A stretch of 64,000 nt of DNA from Tetrastigma voinierianum (GCA_016808115.1 JAEQBH010002438.1:1-64000); one strand, 5' to 3'. Shown: positions 49,040-60,800, counted from the first letter of the stretch. Numbers and translations: made by a program. The notes: a model not told the origin generated them from the sequence alone.

Positions 49040-51458
49040 GTGATAACAAGTTACGCTGGGTTTCAGAGACACAGATACTTGCTAAGGTGTCCCATAAACG
49101 AATAACCAGCTTGAACTTCTTATTTATGATATTCGATGGTTGTATTGGATATATCAAGATTTTTGAGATGATTGAACCTGGGGAATCTGAACAGATCACT
49201 GTTGAAATTTTACAACTTCTCATTTTTACAAGGCACACTCAACACTCCTCTATTGAAACCCTATACATGATGCATGCAATACTTGGATCTTCAATTACAG
49301 TTTCTCTTGATTATTAATTTTCTTTTTCCCTTGTTTTTTTTTTGGTTGACATGGTATCCATGATATCTTTTTGACATCATTGCAAAATCTGTGGTATAGA
49401 TCTGGTGCAATGAAAAGGTTCAAATCATTTTATTTGGTTGCAGCGAAAATTAGTATCTTATATCAAATAAACATGTAACTAATATATTCTGAACTATCGA
49501 CTTGTAAAATGCTCCTCAAACATGTATTAAATGTTGGATGAGGCTAAGAGATTTCCAACCAGAACACTATTTTGTTTATATTAAAATATTATCGATTTTA
49601 TATTTGGTTGTCATTTATTATGGATAATACTAAAATCTCTTGGGTTCACAGTTACAAAACAAACTTTGAACACAGTTAATATTTACGTTAATCATTATTA
49701 ATTTTCTAAATGAAGAAATTAAAATGAAAATAGAAAAATGAAAATCCTGTAATTTTAGCTTTCTGCTCATTTTTTGAGGTAGATTACTTCGGGAAGAATG
49801 TTATGCCAGGGAGAGGGGAAACAAGCTCCCATCTCAGTCTTCTTGAATGCTTGACCCATTGCATGGAGAAATTTCTCATTTGTGTGGGTTTGAGATATTT
49901 AAGAAGAAAGGAAAAAAAAAGGAAAAGGGAAAACAGAAAAAGAAAAAGTGGGTATGTTATTACGGATAGTTGCAATGGACAGTATAGGAAGGAAAGAATA
50001 TGGCAATAAGCATACATTTTGTGAATTTGATTTTGACAAATAGTTTATTATGGAAACATATTAGCTTTTTTTCTTTAATGATTCTCTGAAGTAACCTTGG
50101 CAACACTCTCTGTGAAACTGAGGTCATTTTATAATGGGCGAACAACACTTGGCTCAAGGTCTCTATCTTGTACGTTATTCAACAATGTCATTCAGTTTTA
50201 AGTGATGCTTCCTGTTATTACTGTTATTATTTACGCTACTGTGAAATTAAGGAGGTACACTTCGTTTTTCAGAAGACAAGCTTGCAAAATGTGAGAAGGA
50301 ACTTTCGAGAGTAGCCTCATAAAATGATTCTTTGGTATGTGCCAATGGCTAATATATTAAATGGTTAAAATGTCCTTGGGAAAACACTAGATGGAAAAGG
50401 GGTAGTTCAAAGGGAAGCCTTTTTAGTTTGCTTGTAGATGTGAAAGAACTCTTTTTGTCTTCAGAACTGGGTTATTAGATTCTAATTTGAGTAATCTAGA
50501 TGAGCTTGTTTGCATCATATCAATTCAGTTGGAATTGATGCTCCCACTTCTGCTCTCGCTCCATGTACCAGTTGTAAGTTGTAACATCCTTCAAGTAACA
50601 CCTTTTTAATGCCTCAATCTCATTAGACCATTGAGCCTCTACTTCCAGGAGAGAGGATCCTTGGCTTTTGCTCTGCAGTTTAGTTTTATGACAAGAATGC
50701 ACTGCAATCCCTGGCTATTTCCAATTAGTTGTACATGAACTTTGTGCTCCTGCTTATTATTGTCAGTATTATATTTACACCTTTTTTTAATAGACTATAT
50801 TACACTATTATCTTATTATTGTGTATGCTTCTTTGAAGGTATTCAGTGGGAATTAATTTTGGTGTTATAAGGATATTCAGGTCCTCAGTTCTATAAAAGG
50901 TTTCTAAGTTCCATTAGAAAATTTTTTGGGATTATTTCAAGATGGGCTTCCATGTTTATTGTATTAAATTCTTGGGAAATCATGGTCTTTACTGCAGTTG
51001 AAACTATTTGTTCCCATCTACTGAAGGCTAACTCCTTGTTCTTGATTGTTAGAGTAATTAAAGTTTTTTTGAAAATACTTTTCAGATCATTAATATTCAA
51101 ATTGTCAGTTTTGAAGATCTTTCTTGCAAACATGATGGTCCATCATCATTTTTTGCCATGAATGACAATACAGAACTCCAATTGGAGATGTGGTACACAA
51201 CTCTTGATTTTCACAACCATACAGGATTAGACAAATAGTAAATTTAACAACAAAGCATTGTGCTAGATGGATTTTATCAATTAGTACATAGGTTCAGTTG
51301 TCTATCAATAAGGCTCTTGTGCATTGTACCCTCGCTTATTTAAATACCTTAGTCATGACACTATATTCATGTGATTTTCAGATGCTTACTGATTGTTTTA
51401 GTAAGTTGATTTTATCATCTTTATCTTGTTTACAGAATAATAAATTCAAACTTTCTAT
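49040..51458. other. Decayed introns and 3' region of the LDAH-like relic
   Basis: Apart from the exon-7 remnant at about 50881-51026, nothing was recognised. A minus-strand frame at 50891-51133 is a shadow of that exon. Confidence 0.45.
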
Positions 51459-51543
51459 AAGAGATATATGATTTATTTAGTAGATTGTACTTGAAAAAAT
51501 AGCTTGAATAGTCATCTACTAAATGGAAGTCATATATCTCTTA
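51459..51543. repeat. Small inverted repeat (hairpin)
   Basis: 'ataagagatatatga…ttagtagat' is followed by its inverted copy 'tctactaaatgg…tcatatatctctta', with arms of about 28 bases and a short loop. Possible MITE end or fold-back. Confidence 0.6.
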
Positions 51544-51593
51544 CGGAAAATTTTCTACTTTCCAACTGTTTTTAGAAGTGTACATATTTGAAC

Positions 51594-51787
51594 TGTGAAA
51601 GGATAGAAGAAAAGAATGCTTTTCTTTATTGAATGGATGTGTTACATAGTATAGAGACATCTATATATATACAAAATAATGGAACAAAAAGGAAACAAAA
51701 TAAAGTATAAAAGGAAGGAGAATAATGTACACAAAAGGTAGAAGATAAACTAAAGAATATCTAGAGAATATTCTATGGTTCTCAACA
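51594..51787 (-). repeat. 3' LTR of the miniature Copia element
   Basis: 194 bp, plus-strand TGTGAAAGG … GGTTCTCAACA. Confidence 0.88.
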
Positions 51788-51924
51788 CTCCCCCTCAAGC
51801 TGGAGCATATAGGTCATATGCACAAGCTTGTTATAAAGATGTACTTAATTCTATCTGATACCGGCGACAATGCGACATCATCAAGAGCTTCCGAGGTGTT
51901 CCACAATGGAGTTGATATCCGTTG

Positions 51925-52100
51925 GAGAAGGTCCCCCAGAGAAGAGAAGGTCTGGCTTAAGAATAAGGTCCGACGGATAAGGAAGGTCCGACGAAGAAGG
52001 AAGTTCCAACGGAGAAGGTAGGTCCGGCGGAGGAGGAAGGTCCGGCGGAAAAGGAAGGTCCGATGGAGAAGGTTAATCGGAGAAGGAAGGTCCATCGAGG
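51925..52100 (-). repeat. 18-bp minisatellite inside the miniature Copia element
   Basis: About nine variants of gaaggtccgacggagaag. On the minus strand one frame gives a six-residue repeat, (F/Y)LLRRT. It replaces the coding region of the full-size elements; the source is probably leader sequence, inferred from position only. Confidence 0.88.
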
Positions 52101-52163
52101 TTTGTGTCTGAAGAGGGTCTGAAAAAGAACATGGCAAAATCTTAACTCATGGCTCTTATACCA

Positions 52164-52357
52164 TGTGAAAGGATAGAAGAAAAGAATGATTTTCTTTATT
52201 GAATGGATGTGTTATACAGTATAGAGACACCTATATATATACAAAAGAATGGAACAGAAAGGAAACAAAATAAAGTGTAAAAGGAAGAAGAATAATGTAC
52301 ACAAAATGTAGGAGATAAACCAAAGAATATCTAGAGAATATTTTATGATTCTCAATA
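52164..52357 (-). repeat. 5' LTR of the miniature Copia element
   Basis: 194 bp, plus-strand TGTGAAAGG … GATTCTCAATA; the terminal CA has become TA. Confidence 0.88.
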
Positions 52358-52362
52358 GGAAC

Positions 52363-52980
52363 CATGTGTCATCACTTTTTCATGATAGCAGAGATATTCT
52401 CAACGATGTCTTTTTTTTTTCTTCTTTTTTAAGCAAGTCTATAATTTCTCATGTTTATTAAGGCACAAAAGGAGCTAAATGATCCCACCTGGGCTCATAC
52501 TTGTAGATAATCATCGATGGGACAAATTGTTTTGTCGAGGACCTTTCCATGAGAAGGTCTTCTCTAAGGTTATTGTTTTCAAGTTCTCTTCCAATTCAAC
52601 CTGGTTTTGGTCAAATAGAATCCATTTCTCTTTTTTTAAATCTACAACCTAATAAGAACTCTTTGTTCTATGTCAGCTGCCATGCCATGCTACCACCTCG
52701 AAATGTCATCATGACCATCTTGATAAGGTTATCAATCAAAAACCTTGAGAAGTTACTAATAACCAGTTCAAGGAGTTACAGGTTTTCACCTTATGAGTTG
52801 TCAGTTTGAAGGTCATTGTTCCACCTTGTAAGTAATTGATAGTTACCTTGAAAAATGTTAATAGTCATCCTATATGTATCAAATCCCTCCCTTGAAACCT
52901 GGAAAATTAATAGGCCCTAACTTGAAGGCTAAGTTGTGGTTAATCAATTCCAACCTTCCGGTCTGTGTTCACTGTGACAA
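52363..52980. other. Intergenic DNA, nothing recognised
   Basis: Contains a T-rich run at about 52410-52430 and one short frame (52549-52809, +) without resemblance. Several 'taattatcagt/agtcacc' words look like the start of the duplicated block that follows. Confidence 0.5.
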
Positions 52981-53150
52981 GTTATTATCATCTTGAATAA
53001 TTATCAGTCACCACATTGAGATCTTCAAAATGGAAGATAGTAAAAGTCATCTGAATAGAATTTTTTCCTTTTAGCAGTTGAGGCAAATGGGTGAGGGAAA
53101 GTAGTGCAGAAATTTAGACATGTTTATAAACTAATGAAGATGGTGAAAAT
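52980..53150 (+). repeat. Duplicated block, copy A
   Basis: 'attatcatctt(g)aataattatcag…agatcttcaaaatggaagat…ttttttcctttta/cagcagttga…agtgcagaaatttagac' also occurs from 53255, where the solo LTR interrupts it. The repeat distance without the LTR is about 270 bases. Confidence 0.85.
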
Positions 53151-53254
53151 TCATGGTATTTATCTCATCAATATTATTGAATCTTTATTCTTGCATTAGT
53201 TGATGTTTAGCCTAAGCCCTTGAGTACGATGTGATTTAGGAGATTGTGCCAGCT

Positions 53255-53615
53255 ATTATCATCTTTGTGAAATGAGAGAAGAACAAAATACTTTTCTTTA
53301 TTGAATGAGTGAGTGAGTAAAATACAGTGTAGGTCCTACCTATTTATATAGCTCAGGAAGACACAAAAAGGAAATAAATAAAATACTAAAGGAAGGAAAA
53401 TAATGTGCAAGAAAGGAAGGAGATAAACCAAATAATATCCTAAGAATATCGTATGATTCTCAACAATCTTGGATAATTATCAGTCGCCACATTGAGATCT
53501 TCAAAATGGAAGATGGTAAAAGTCATTTGAATAGAATTTTTTCCTTTCAGCAGTTGAATCAAATGGGTGAGGTAAAGTAGTGCAGAAATTTAGACGTGTT
53601 TACCAACTGGTGAAG
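53255..53615 (+). repeat. Duplicated block, copy B, interrupted by a solo LTR
   Basis: Partner of 52980-53150; its first 11 bases are 53255-53265 and the rest resumes at 53466. The duplication must predate the LTR insertion. Confidence 0.85.
53266..53465 (-). mobile_element. Solo LTR of the short-LTR Copia family
   Basis: 200 bp, plus-strand TGTGAAATG … GATTCTCAACA, same family as the LTRs at 51594 and 57096. Flanked by a perfect 5-bp target duplication, atctt at 53261-53265 and 53466-53470. The interior has been lost by recombination between the original LTRs. The intact pre-insertion sequence is visible in copy A of the duplicated block. Confidence 0.92.
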
Positions 53616-54180
53616 TGATGTAGGACAACCTTGGAAAGGTTGCCTCAATGCGAGGTGCGTAAAGGAGGGTTTTTATATTTAGGGTTTTGGGGAAAAGAAA
53701 CAAGGGTAAAATCAAAATATATATAGATAAAAGATGTGATAGGGAAAATTAGATAATAAAAATAGAAAGAATATAATAGGTAGAAACCTTAGAATCTCAC
53801 TACGGTCTTCTAGGAGTCTCACCTAGAAGAAAGTCAATGGAGTCTCACCATTGGAAGTTGCAAAGATTGCAAAAAGATGAAATATTATTACTCAAAAAAA
53901 AAACCTGGCCCTGACTTACATCAACTAACCCTATTTATGTGCTTCAAGAAATCCTAAATGTACTAAAATTCTAATAACCTAATATGATTCAAACCCTACT
54001 TTGAATCTAACAAAAAGAATCGTAATTTCACTCTAAATGATAATCCTAATTTAAATTGAAATTCCTTTCTAACTAATAATCATAACTTGACTCAAACTAC
54101 TAACCCTAATTTGACTCTGATGACAACTACTAAAAATTCCTCTTTTTTTTTTATGTATATCTTAAAATCTATCTACATCA
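53616..54180 (-). repeat. LTR of the gypsy-type element, 565 bp
   Basis: Plus-strand TGATGTAGG … TCTACATCA, i.e. the ends form an 8-bp inverted repeat, TGATGTAG/CTACATCA. Adjoins the polypurine tract at 54181. Confidence 0.75.
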
Positions 54181-54610
54181 TACTCCCCGACTTGAAAAAA
54201 AACTTGTCCTCAAGTTTTAGTGATGTCCCACGATCAATTGTAATCCCGAACAAGGCCTTCCATCTTTTCTTTCTTCGTCGCTTCTTTATCATGATAAGAT
54301 AGGACATCCTTATCTCTGGATCTTGTTTAATTTCATGCAAGGTAGTTATCAATTTTAAAACTTCAACGTTGTAAAACAAGGGATAGTTCTCAAAATAATT
54401 ACGTGTCTTCAACAAATGTGCGTAAAGTTGCTCTCATACGCCTTTGTAAATCAGCCTTGTGGAAGAATAAGATTCTTGAATTTCGATGTTCAATAATTTC
54501 GTGAGTGTCTTCAAGTAAGTTTGTCATCATTTCATGATACCTAGAAAGTCAAGTATCAAGTCCTCCAAAGCTTCTACAATTTCTTTGGGCTCTTCTAGTT
54601 TTGCGGGTAC

Positions 54611-55523
54611 TTATTTTTCCTCTAGTTGCTCAACTAGTGGAATTTCATTCATTGGACGAAGAATTTTTTTTCGCCCATCACATATAAGTGTATAATTGTT
54701 TTCATGCCCATCATGTTGTACTCTTCTATAAAAAAGCCAAGGACTTCCTAGTAAAATATGACTTACTTTTATTGGTAAGACCTCACACCATACAACCTCT
54801 TCAAAGTCCTTACTAAAAAGGAATGTTACCAAACAATCGACATAATCCACTCGATAGAAGTGTCATTAACTCCATGCTACTTGAAATGGATTTGGATGCC
54901 TCTTTAACGGAAGGTTTAGCTTCTCAACAAGTTATTGTGAAGCTATGTTCAAATTACTGTCTCCATCAATGATCGTGGTGCATAACCTCCCTTGGCAAGA
55001 AACAAGTGTCTGAAAGATGCTAGTTTGTCGCCAATCTTCTTCTGCCTTTATCGCCAATAACGGTTGTACAACAAGATTATGCCCTTCTGTCATACCATCA
55101 TAATAGTCACATTCTTGGCTAAGGTCACCTTCATTATGGGTTTCTTCTTCCTTTGAGTAACTCTCTGGCTTGGATTCTGGTTCTTCAACACAAAAGTGTA
55201 ACCTTTACTTGGGCACACAACTGCATAATGACCATGTCCCCCACATTTATAGCATAAGGGAGTCCTATCTTCAGTCCTCATTGGAGTTTGGTCCTAACTA
55301 CCACCTTTATTCACACTATTTGGGGTTTGTTGCTTGTTTACTCCACCATCGCATTAGTGTAGGTTTTAAATCTGATGTGATTAAAGGTTTGTTTGCTATC
55401 CAATTGCAAAGTGCTCTCAAGTTGTGAATTTGGACGTTTGGAAGCCCGAAACTTGAGGCCTTCTTCAATCTTGAGGGCTAGTTGATAAACATCATCCACG
55501 GTGTAAGTGTGTACAACTATCAT
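54611..55523 (-). pseudogene. gag-protease remnant of the gypsy-type element
   Basis: Three broken pieces of one polyprotein: gag C-terminus (55523-55338), zinc knuckle (55281-55090) and the protease/linker segment (54850-54611). Order and spacing are those of Ty3/gypsy gag-pol. The protease catalytic D(T/S)G was not found intact. Non-functional. Confidence 0.7.
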
Positions 55524-55538
55524 CTCTAATGTATCGTC

Positions 55539-55731
55539 TGGTGGAGAATCAGCTTAATATTCTCAGATATTTTGGTTTATTTCCCACATTTTGTGTACAT
55601 TATTCTCCTTCCTTTTATACTTTATTTTGTTTCTTTTTTTGTAACATTATTTTGCATTCATGTAGGTGTCTCTATACTATGTAATTCATCCATTCAATAA
55701 GAAAAGTATTATTTTATTCTCTCATTTCACA
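55539..55731 (+). repeat. 5' LTR of the older Copia element
   Basis: 193 bp, starting TGGTGGAGAATC (altered from TGTTGAGAATC) and ending TTTCACA before the primer site. Confidence 0.88.
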
Positions 55732-57095
55732 TGGTATCAGAGTCATAGAAGGATCGGGTTAGGGTTTTGCCACAGTTCCAACTATGGCAACCCATCTAGT
55801 GGTCGTATCGCACTTCAGTCACCCCACATTCATCTTTGGAATCCTTTGTCGCTATCAAGTCACCTTGGTTGTCGGAAAAAATTTATGGTGAACTTTTCCG
55901 ACCAACTTTCCCGACGACACTGTTTCCGGCCAGCAACCCCACCATTGGAGTCACCTTGGCCTGATCTATCCACTAGAGGAGACACCTCTGACAACCACTA
56001 CACCACACGCCCACATGCACGATTTTTCTCGTTGGCATTGTCCCTCACGCATCGGCACGTGAGGGCGCAGGAGCTTGACATCTACGGACACTAGACTCTT
56101 TCTCCTAGCCTGGGCCGCGTGCCGATCTCCAATTTCTATCCACCTCGCCTTCCCTGCTTTGAGACCTGCAGCTGCCCCTTTTCTCAATTTTTATGTCCGG
56201 CTGGCACTTTTCTTCAAGACTTCCTATTGTTTGCGGAGCACCAGTCACTGCTACAGTCTCTTTTAATCTCCTAAGACCCTGTTGTCTCCACTGGTAATTA
56301 TGTTTTGTTGTTTGAGTTGACTTTGTTGCTTTTCTCAATTCTATGGCTGCCAAAGGGAGCTCATCCACACCTTTGGGAGTTATTCTTCCGTCCAACGAGT
56401 CTACAGAGTACGTCCACCTCACTTAGGCAACCAAATTTGCATCCATTTCGTCTAGATCGGTAATGCCTCGCTGCTTTTCACATCTATACGGACCCTGGGA
56501 CTCGATTCTGTAGCCTCCTCATCATCTTTTGGTAATAAGGATTTTTTTTTCTTTCCTTTAATGTTACATCACATTTACTCATGATTACTTAGCTAATGAT
56601 CTCAAACCATGGCTAAAGGAATCGGCCTCATGTCCTCTTCCCTTCCTCGTACCCCTTACTGCCCTTATGTTCTTGATTCTCCTTTAATCTAATTTCATCA
56701 AGAAGTTACTCCATGACCTTAATTGTTTGATTTCTTGATAATTCGTCACATTGTAAGATTCCAGTACAAGGAGTGACGATCGTAAGATAGCATTTAGCTT
56801 TCGTGGACTTCTTTTCATCTCACTGCCATCTTCCACTACTCAGACTTCCATGGATGCTTCTCTCCTTATTCATAGTTGCCTTGGTCATTCGAATATTTCC
56901 AAGTTTCAGATAATGGTTCCTCGTTTTTCTAGTATGTCCTCAATTGAGTGTGAGTCATGTCAGTTTGGGAAACATATTCGTGTTCCATTCCTCAAGCACT
57001 TAGATCAACGGACAAAGTCTCGCTTTGAGTCATTCAATAATCGATGTTCTGGGTCCTTCTGATCGAGTCTACCTCAGTTCCGGTGATTTTGTTAC
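55539..57095 (+). mobile_element. Older Copia element, left part (5' LTR, primer site, gag, pre-integrase)
   Basis: The 5' LTR is 55539-55731, the primer site TGGTATCAGAGTC 55732-55744 (initiator-Met tRNA type). A degenerate leader and gag follow, with KGSSSTPLGVILPSNES near 56350. The GAG-pre-integrase domain is at 56850-57062 (IHSCLGHSNISKF…CESCQFGKH, an H..H/C..C zinc motif). The reading stops inside the integrase at GDFVT, where a younger copy of the same family is inserted; it resumes at 61388. Many stops and shifts. The element begins directly at the cut 5' side of the gypsy-type element, so it inserted into it. Confidence 0.85.
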
Positions 57096-57273
57096 TCGTT
57101 GAGAATCATAGAATATTCTCTGCATATTCTCGTTTATCTCCTACCTTTTGTACACTATCCTCTTCATTTTACACTTTATTTTGTTTCATTTTTGTTCCAT
57201 TATTTGTATATATATAAAGTTCTTATACGCAGAATCATCTATCTAATAAAGCAGATTCTTTTCTCATTTTACA
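57096..57273 (+). repeat. 5' LTR of the younger Copia element
   Basis: 178 bp, (T)CGTTGAGAATC … TTTTACA; the usual TG start has changed. Confidence 0.88.
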
Positions 57274-57875
57274 TGGTATTAGAGTCATGGAAGGTTTCAA
57301 GTTAAGGCTTTGTCAGTGTTTTCAAATTCCGGTGAACCCATCTAGGCCGAGTCTCAATCCTGGCCACCCTTACTCCTTCATCGTGGAAAGTCTGCACTTG
57401 CCGCCGGTCGACCACCCTCACTTGCTGGAAAAAAAAAAATTCGACTCTCTAAGTTTCTAGCGACGTGCTTCTAGCCGGGCAACACCACCACAGAGTCGCC
57501 TAGCCCGACCCATCCACCGTGTAGGAGACACCTCCGACATCCATTGACTCATGCGCCCACACGTGCTAGTTTTCCCATCGACTCTATCCCTCAAGCGCTG
57601 GCGCGTGAGCTTCCTACATGCCACCGGACTTCTTCTCTCGCCTCGCCGTGCCAATCTCCAATTTCTCTATCCACATGTCCTTTGTTTCTTGGGACCCGCA
57701 CTCCACTCTCTTTCTTAGTTTTTGTCTCCGACAGACTTTGAAACCTACAACTCCGCCTTTGATTTTTCTGAGGATCTACGACATTCCTGCTCTCGTGAGT
57801 TGTTCATACTCGAAAGGCGTGTTCCTTCCCACATAATATCTCTAAACTCCGTGATTTTTTGATTTTTCTAACTTC

Positions 57876-60800
57876 ATGGCTAATGTGACCAAGTTTTTCT
57901 TGCTTTTGCTCGGGAACTCCACTATCACCGTGAATAAACTCAAAGGGAGCTCATCCACACCTCTAGGAGTTATTCTTACTTCTAACGAGTGTAAGGAGTA
58001 CCTCCACCTCACCCAAGTAGCCAAATCTGCATCCATTTCGTTTGTTGCCTAGACCGATAATGCCTCTGTTTGCCATTCACATTCATTTGGACCTTAGATT
58101 CTTGATTCTAGAGCCTCTGATCATCTTTATGGCAATAAGGATCTTTTTTCTTCCCTTACTATTACATCACCTTTACCCATGATTGCTTTAGCTAATGGAT
58201 CTCAAACCATGGCTAAAGGAATCGGTTCAAGATGTTCTCTTCTTCCATACTCCCTTATCATCCTTTATGTTCTTGATTGTCCTTTTAATATGATTTCTAT
58301 TAATAAGTTGACTCGTGACCTGAATTATTTGATAACATTTTCTAATAATTTTGTCACATTGCAGGACCGGAGTACGGGGAGGATGATTGACATAGGACGT
58401 GAGTTTCAGCGCCTCTTCATCTAAACTCGCCATTATCTTCCATTGATTGCACTTCCATGGATACTTATCTCTTTATTCATAATCACCTTGGTCATTCGAA
58501 TATTTCTAAGTTTCGGATAATGGTTCCTCGTTTTTCTAGTTTGTTCTCAATTGAGTGTGAGTCATGTCAGCTTGGGAAACATAGTCGTGTCCCATTCCCC
58601 AAGCGCCTAGATCAATGGAAAAAGTCTCCTTTCGAGTTTGTCCACACTAATGTTTGGGGTCCTTCCCGGACTGTCTACCTTGGGCCCCGTAATTTTGTTA
58701 CTTTTTATAGATGATTATTCTTTGGCTGTGACTTCGATCATTTTTAATGAAAACTAAGAGGCCGAGTTATTCTCTATTTTCCGTAAGTTCCATGCTAAAG
58801 TTCGAACACAATTCTTAACACTTTAATTCAGATCCTAATAAGGATAATGCCAAGGAATATATTGACCATTCTCCTCTTGTCCTCACTGGGATTCTTCACG
58901 GCCTTCTTACACTTACACTTCTTCAATAAATGGAGTGGGCCGAAATCGCAAGAACTGGCCATTTATTGAAACCACTCCCACTCTCCTACTCCATTATAAG
59001 GTTCCTCAACGTTTTGGGGATGCTACCTTAACCGCTTGTTATTTGATTAATCATATGCTGTCATCAGTCTTACATGATAAAATCCCTCATTCCATTCTTT
59101 CTCCAAATCAACCTCTCTTCCGCCTTCCTCTCGTGTCTTTGGTTGTGTTTGTTTTGTTTATATTCTCACTCCTAGACAAGACAAACTCTTAGCCAAAGCC
59201 ACGAAGTGTGTCTTCCTCGGTTATTCCTAGCTTTAACGAGGTTATCGTTACTACTTTCTTGATACACATCGATACTTTGTCTCTATCGATGTCACATTTT
59301 TTGAGAACTCTTCTATGTTCCCTATCACCTACCCTCCCCGTTTTGATGTCATCCTCTACCCCTTCTTTATCCCTTGCCGAATACCCCACTCAGACTTCGA
59401 CCATTCCACCCGACCATCGGCAGCTTCATACTCTGTTTTCTGCCCGGGCTGCATGACACCAGCTCCTACCGACCCATCTCTTATGGTGCCCCCTTCACAA
59501 CGTAGCGGCCTTGCCGTCTCACAATGATCTTCCCATTTCCATCTCTGAAGGTACTTGTTCTCTCGTAACCCCATCCTAATTATAATTTCTCAATTTATCA
59601 TCATTTATCTTTCTCATACCTTGCCTCTTCGCTTTCCACCTTTGTCTTATGTTTCTATTCCACAAACCTGCGGCATGAGGCTCTATCCTATCTGCATCGA
59701 AACGTAATTATGATCGAGGAATGATCGGTCTACATTCTAAAGGGCACTCGGGGACCTCGGGTTACCTTACTTGCCGGCAAAACACCGCTGATGTCAGGCT
59801 GGGTGTATATGTAATGAAAATCGCTCTAATGGTAGGGTGGATCGTCTTAAGGCTCGATTAGTTGTAAAGGGGTACACTTAGGTCTATGGTTCCGACTACT
59901 ATGATACCTTTTCCTCTGTCGCTAAGATTGCTTTTGTTCGTCTTCTCCTATTTATGACTGCTATGCAATCTTGGCCTTTGTATTAGTTGGACATAAAAAA
60001 TGCCTTATTACATGGCCACCTTGTAGAGGAGGTCTATATGGAGCAACCACTTGGGTTTGTTGCTTAGGGGGAGTCTAGATTGGTATGCAGGCTATGATGC
60101 TTATCATATGGTTTGGAAGCAAATTCCTCGAGCTTGGTTTGACCTATTAGTTCCGGGTTTAGAGTTTTGATGACTCAGAGTACAACAAATCACCTTGGCT
60201 TTCTATCATCATACGAAGCCAGTGGCCACAAGATTTATTCGATTGTTTATGGATGATATTGCTACCATAAAGTAATGATCGGGATGATATTCCCGCAGGT
60301 CAGTAAGCATTTCTTTAGCCACTTTCAGATTAAGGACTTAGGGAAACTCAAGTATTTTCTAGGGATTGAGATTGCTCAATCTAAATCCGGTGTGGTTATG
60401 AATCAGAGAAAGTATGCCTTGGAAATATTAGAAAAGACAGGTATGCTAGATTGCAAACCCATAAACATTCCTATGGATCCAAATGTCAAGCTCGTACTAG
60501 GACAGGGGGATCTTTTATGTGATCTAGAGAGATATCTACGACTTGTGGAAAAACTAAACTATCTCACCATCACCCGACCAGACATTCCTTCTCGGTGAGT
60601 GTTAGCCAGTTCTAGCAATCACCATTTGATAGCTACCGGATGTCATGGATACATCCTCCGTTATATTAAGGGGAATACCAGTGCCAAGGGGGTGTTGTAT
60701 GAAACGTAGGTCACACCCAGATCGTTTGATATTGCGGATATAGACTGACAAGTTCACCAGATGGACGCCTCCACTTTCAGACGCGTATTTATTGGTGGAA

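Larger units (their letters stand above)
44628..51026 (+). pseudogene. LDAH-like: Lipid-droplet-associated hydrolase (LDAH/C2orf43 family) relic, seven exons traceable
   Basis: Traceable exons: 44628-44709 (YTTELLDIQAEEP…HVLVIPGNP), 44913-44984 (VVSFYKDFVESLYELLGG), 45075-45108, 46096-46146 (NWEHGRLFSLQDQIDHK), 47224-47273 (MDFIKHELK…), 48982-49039 (VGHSIGAYISMEMFRRSP) and about 50881-51026 (RWASMFIV…TAVETICSHLLK). LDAH proteins are alpha/beta hydrolases on lipid droplets or ER; the GHSIG exon holds the nucleophile serine. Broken state: exon 2 ends at a GC rather than GT donor (ACAG|GCAAGG); exon 3 is 34 nt where the phases need a different remainder; exon 5 lacks one base in its A-run, giving 50 nt instead of 51; exon 7 also ends at GC; the exon(s) between 6 and 7 and everything after the CSHLLK segment (including the usual DHWG and final His regions) were not found; the N-terminal exon seems to lack its normal start. 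Retroelements sit in the introns after exons 4 and 5. No product is expected. Confidence 0.8.
51594..52357 (-). mobile_element. Miniature Copia-family element (TRIM/SMART-like), 764 bp
   Basis: Two LTRs of equal length, 51594-51787 (3') and 52164-52357 (5'), enclose only 376 bp. The 5' LTR is followed on the minus strand by the primer site TGGTATAAGAGCC (plus 52151-52163), a near match to the initiator-Met tRNA site TGGTATCAGAGCC. The 3' LTR is preceded by the polypurine tract cttgagggggag (plus 51788-51799 in complement). Flanks tgaac (51589-51593) and ggaac (52358-52362) are a 5-bp target duplication with one change. The interior has no gag or pol, only an 18-bp minisatellite. LTRs match those of the full-size copies at 57096-61382, whose proteins could have mobilised it in trans (inference). 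Confidence 0.88.
53616..55538 (-). mobile_element. Ty3/gypsy-type element with gag and protease but no polymerase, 5' end cut off
   Basis: Minus strand. The 3' LTR is 53616-54180, with a polypurine tract (gtcggggagtatg read on minus) at about 54181-54193. Gag C-terminal text VHTYTVDDVYQLALKIEEGLKFR lies at 55523-55338. A CCHC zinc knuckle CYKCGGHGHYAVVC lies near 55254-55210. A retropepsin-linker segment VLPIKVSHILLGSPWLFYRR…HDG…ILRP lies at 54850-54611, text that normally precedes the reverse transcriptase. From there it passes into 3' non-coding DNA: reverse transcriptase, RNase H and integrase are missing. Stops interrupt the frames. The 5' part and 5' LTR are missing because a Copia element begins at 55539. 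Such gag-only derivatives are known in plants (TR-GAG-like). Confidence 0.75.

Noticed and set aside
50520..51133. Minus-strand frames of 60 and 80 codons
   Set aside because: The second is antisense to the LDAH exon-7 remnant; the first has no resemblance to any family.
51814..52137. 107-codon minus frame with repeated LLRRT
   Set aside because: Translation of the 18-bp minisatellite in the miniature Copia element; no start context or homologue.
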